A DNA stretch of 15,307 nucleotides from REEB95 sp050729555 (GTDB taxonomy: Bacteria; Pseudomonadota; Alphaproteobacteria; ATCC43930; CGMCC-115725), in the NCBI GenBank assembly GCA_050729555.1, contig JBOHLR010000044.1, positions 1-15,307 of the forward strand. Reading direction: 5' to 3'. The notes beneath the pieces were generated by a model. The model did not search any database. It was given only the letters and a program-made list of their open reading frames with translations, and was not told where the DNA came from. Below are positions 14,454 to 15,307 of this stretch, piece by piece. The translations under genes were made by a program, and so were the position numbers. Numbering within the stretch: the first letter of the stretch is position 1; every line of letters starts with the position of its first letter.

Positions 14454-14934
14454 CAGCCTCGGCGTGTTGGCCGCACGCGTCCTCGATGCGTGTCGTGCGC
14501 GGCACTGGCTGCTCGGTATTGCCGAATCCTGCACCGGCGGATTGGTTGCCGCGGCGCTCACCGACATTCCGGGCTCGTCCGACGTGGTCGAGCGTGGCTT
14601 CGTCACCTATTCCGACCGCGCCAAGGCCGAACTGCTCGGCGTGCCAGTGCCGATCCTTGTCACGCACGGCGCCGTCAGCAGCGAAACCGCCGCGGCGATG
14701 GCGCTAGGCGTACTGGCAAAATCGAAAGTTGATCTAACGGTGGCGGTGACCGGGATCGCCGGTCCGGGCGGCGGCAGCGCGGAGAAGCCGGTCGGTCTGG
14801 TGTGGTTCGCGGTGGCGAGCCGCGGACGCGAGCCGCGCGTCGAACGATATATTTTCGCCGGCGACCGCACGGCGGTGCGTGCGGCGGCGACGCGGCGGGC
14901 GCTCGAGCTCCTTGCCGAGGCCGCCGCTTACTAG
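14443..14934 (+). CDS. pncC: CinA C-terminal-domain protein, nicotinamide-nucleotide amidohydrolase (PncC-like)
   Basis: This protein of 163 residues corresponds to the stand-alone CinA C-terminal domain, which in E. coli PncC deamidates NMN to nicotinic acid mononucleotide for NAD recycling. The signatures are GIAESCTGGLVAAALTDIPG with the catalytic Ser29, VTYSDRAKAELLGV (54-67) with the conserved Tyr/Lys, GAVSSETAAAM (76-86), and TGIAGPGGGSAEKPVG (103-118). The N-terminal molybdopterin-binding-like domain of full CinA is absent, which is normal in Alphaproteobacteria. The TTG start overlaps pgpA by 11 bp. The gene ends 4 bp from the stop of the convergent 83-residue gene. Confidence 0.92.
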   Translation: MPADSLGVLAARVLDACRARHWLLGIAESCTGGLVAAALTDIPGSSDVVERGFVTYSDRAKAELLGVPVPILVTHGAVSSETAAAMALGVLAKSKVDLTVAVTGIAGPGGGSAEKPVGLVWFAVASRGREPRVERYIFAGDRTAVRAAATRRALELLAEAAAY

Positions 14935-14938
14935 CCGG

Positions 14939-15190
14939 TCAGGCCGGTTCCGGCACCGCGACGACGATGTCGACCAAGCGGTCGGTTCGCCGCGTCATCT
15001 GCATCTCGTCGAGGGCGGCGCGGAAGATGCGGGCGATGCGTTCGTCATCCACCGCCACGGTCTGCGTCTTGCCGTTGGTCGCGGTGCGGATGGTCGCTGG
15101 GCCCGGGCGATTGACCGCCAGCATGGTCAGCAACACCGGATCGATGACCTCCCGCGTTTCGGCGGGGCCGAGTTGCACGATGTCGAGCAT
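14939..15190 (-). CDS. Hypothetical protein, 83 residues, unrecognised
   Basis: I do not recognise a family. The predicted protein is small, soluble-looking and without a signal peptide, membrane segment or cysteines. It has a hydrophobic start (MLDIVQLG), a mixed middle with ATIRTATNGKTQTVAVDDERI, an amphipathic helix-like stretch (RIARIFRAALDEMQM) and a beta-like end (DRLVDIVVAVPEPA). Third codon positions are strongly G/C, like the neighbouring genes, and a GAGG site (15195-15198) lies 4 nt before the ATG, so it is likely a real gene. It converges on cinA with a 4-bp gap. In related genomes this spot after cinA often holds ubiquinone-binding or lipoate genes, which are not seen here. Confidence 0.55.
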   Translation of the reverse strand: MLDIVQLGPAETREVIDPVLLTMLAVNRPGPATIRTATNGKTQTVAVDDERIARIFRAALDEMQMTRRTDRLVDIVVAVPEPA

Positions 15191-15259
15191 GAATCCTCGG
15201 TAATGGTTCGCAACCCTGCCTCTCTACGCGCCGAAAGCTGCCGGATTGTTGCGTGCGCA

Positions 15260-15281
15260 TGACGGTTCGATGAAACCGTCA
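15260..15281. other. Perfect 8-bp inverted repeat near the right edge
   Basis: TGACGGTT-N6-AACCGTCA lies 70 bp upstream of the 83-residue gene (minus strand). No T run follows in either direction, which argues against an intrinsic terminator and for a dyad operator or a structured leader. The rest of 15191-15307 shows no promoter I can support. Confidence 0.4.
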
Positions 15282-15307
15282 CCAATTCTTGTGCGTCGGA
15301 CGAGTCT

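Overview
The window reads as a GC-rich alphaproteobacterial chromosome segment, with Rhodospirillales-like or Rhizobiales-like gene content. The main reasons are the fused ispDF gene, the paired NtrB/NtrC and NtrY/NtrX two-component systems in one run, dusB (nifR3) directly upstream of ntrB, and hfq-hflX downstream of ntrX. It is almost fully coding and no interval of more than 300 bases lacks a gene. No tRNA, rRNA, CRISPR array, insertion sequence or phage gene was seen.

Layout: (1) 107-957, plus strand: mazG, broken by two net +1 frameshifts in its first 250 bases, although the protein sequence is otherwise well conserved. (2) 1041-12556, minus strand, read right to left: dusB, ntrB, ntrC, a 162-bp gap, ntrY, ntrX, a class IV D-amino-acid-type aminotransferase, a HAD phosphatase, a 120-bp gap, hfq, hflX, and a beta-hydroxyacid dehydrogenase. 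Most neighbours overlap or abut: dusB/ntrB by 0 bp, ntrB/ntrC ATGA, ntrY/ntrX 11 bp, aminotransferase/HAD GTGA, hflX/dehydrogenase ATGA. This suggests translational coupling in three blocks (dusB-ntrBC, ntrYX-dat-HAD, hfq-hflX-dehydrogenase). (3) A 257-bp divergent intergenic region (12557-12813). (4) 12814-14934, plus strand: ispDF, pgpA and a cinA C-terminal-domain gene (pncC-like), covering isoprenoid precursors, phosphatidylglycerol synthesis and nucleotide salvage. (5) 14939-15190, minus strand: an 83-residue protein I do not recognise, convergent with cinA.

How the genes work together: NtrB/NtrC are the classical nitrogen-limitation sensor kinase and sigma-54 activator. NtrY/NtrX are the membrane-bound paralogous pair. 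Hfq links post-transcriptional control to this locus; in Azorhizobium the hfq homologue (nrfA) near ntrYX was found as a regulator of nifA expression. The window itself lets the two regulators be compared: NtrC keeps a GSFTGA sigma-54 contact loop, while NtrX has the same-length segment without it.

This is mostly a conserved core region and I did not find a clearly new system. The points most worth following up are the mazG lesions, GCAAC inverted repeats in front of ntrY, the altered carboxylate-binding residue of the aminotransferase, a small hairpin over the hfq ribosome-binding site, and the 83-residue orphan.
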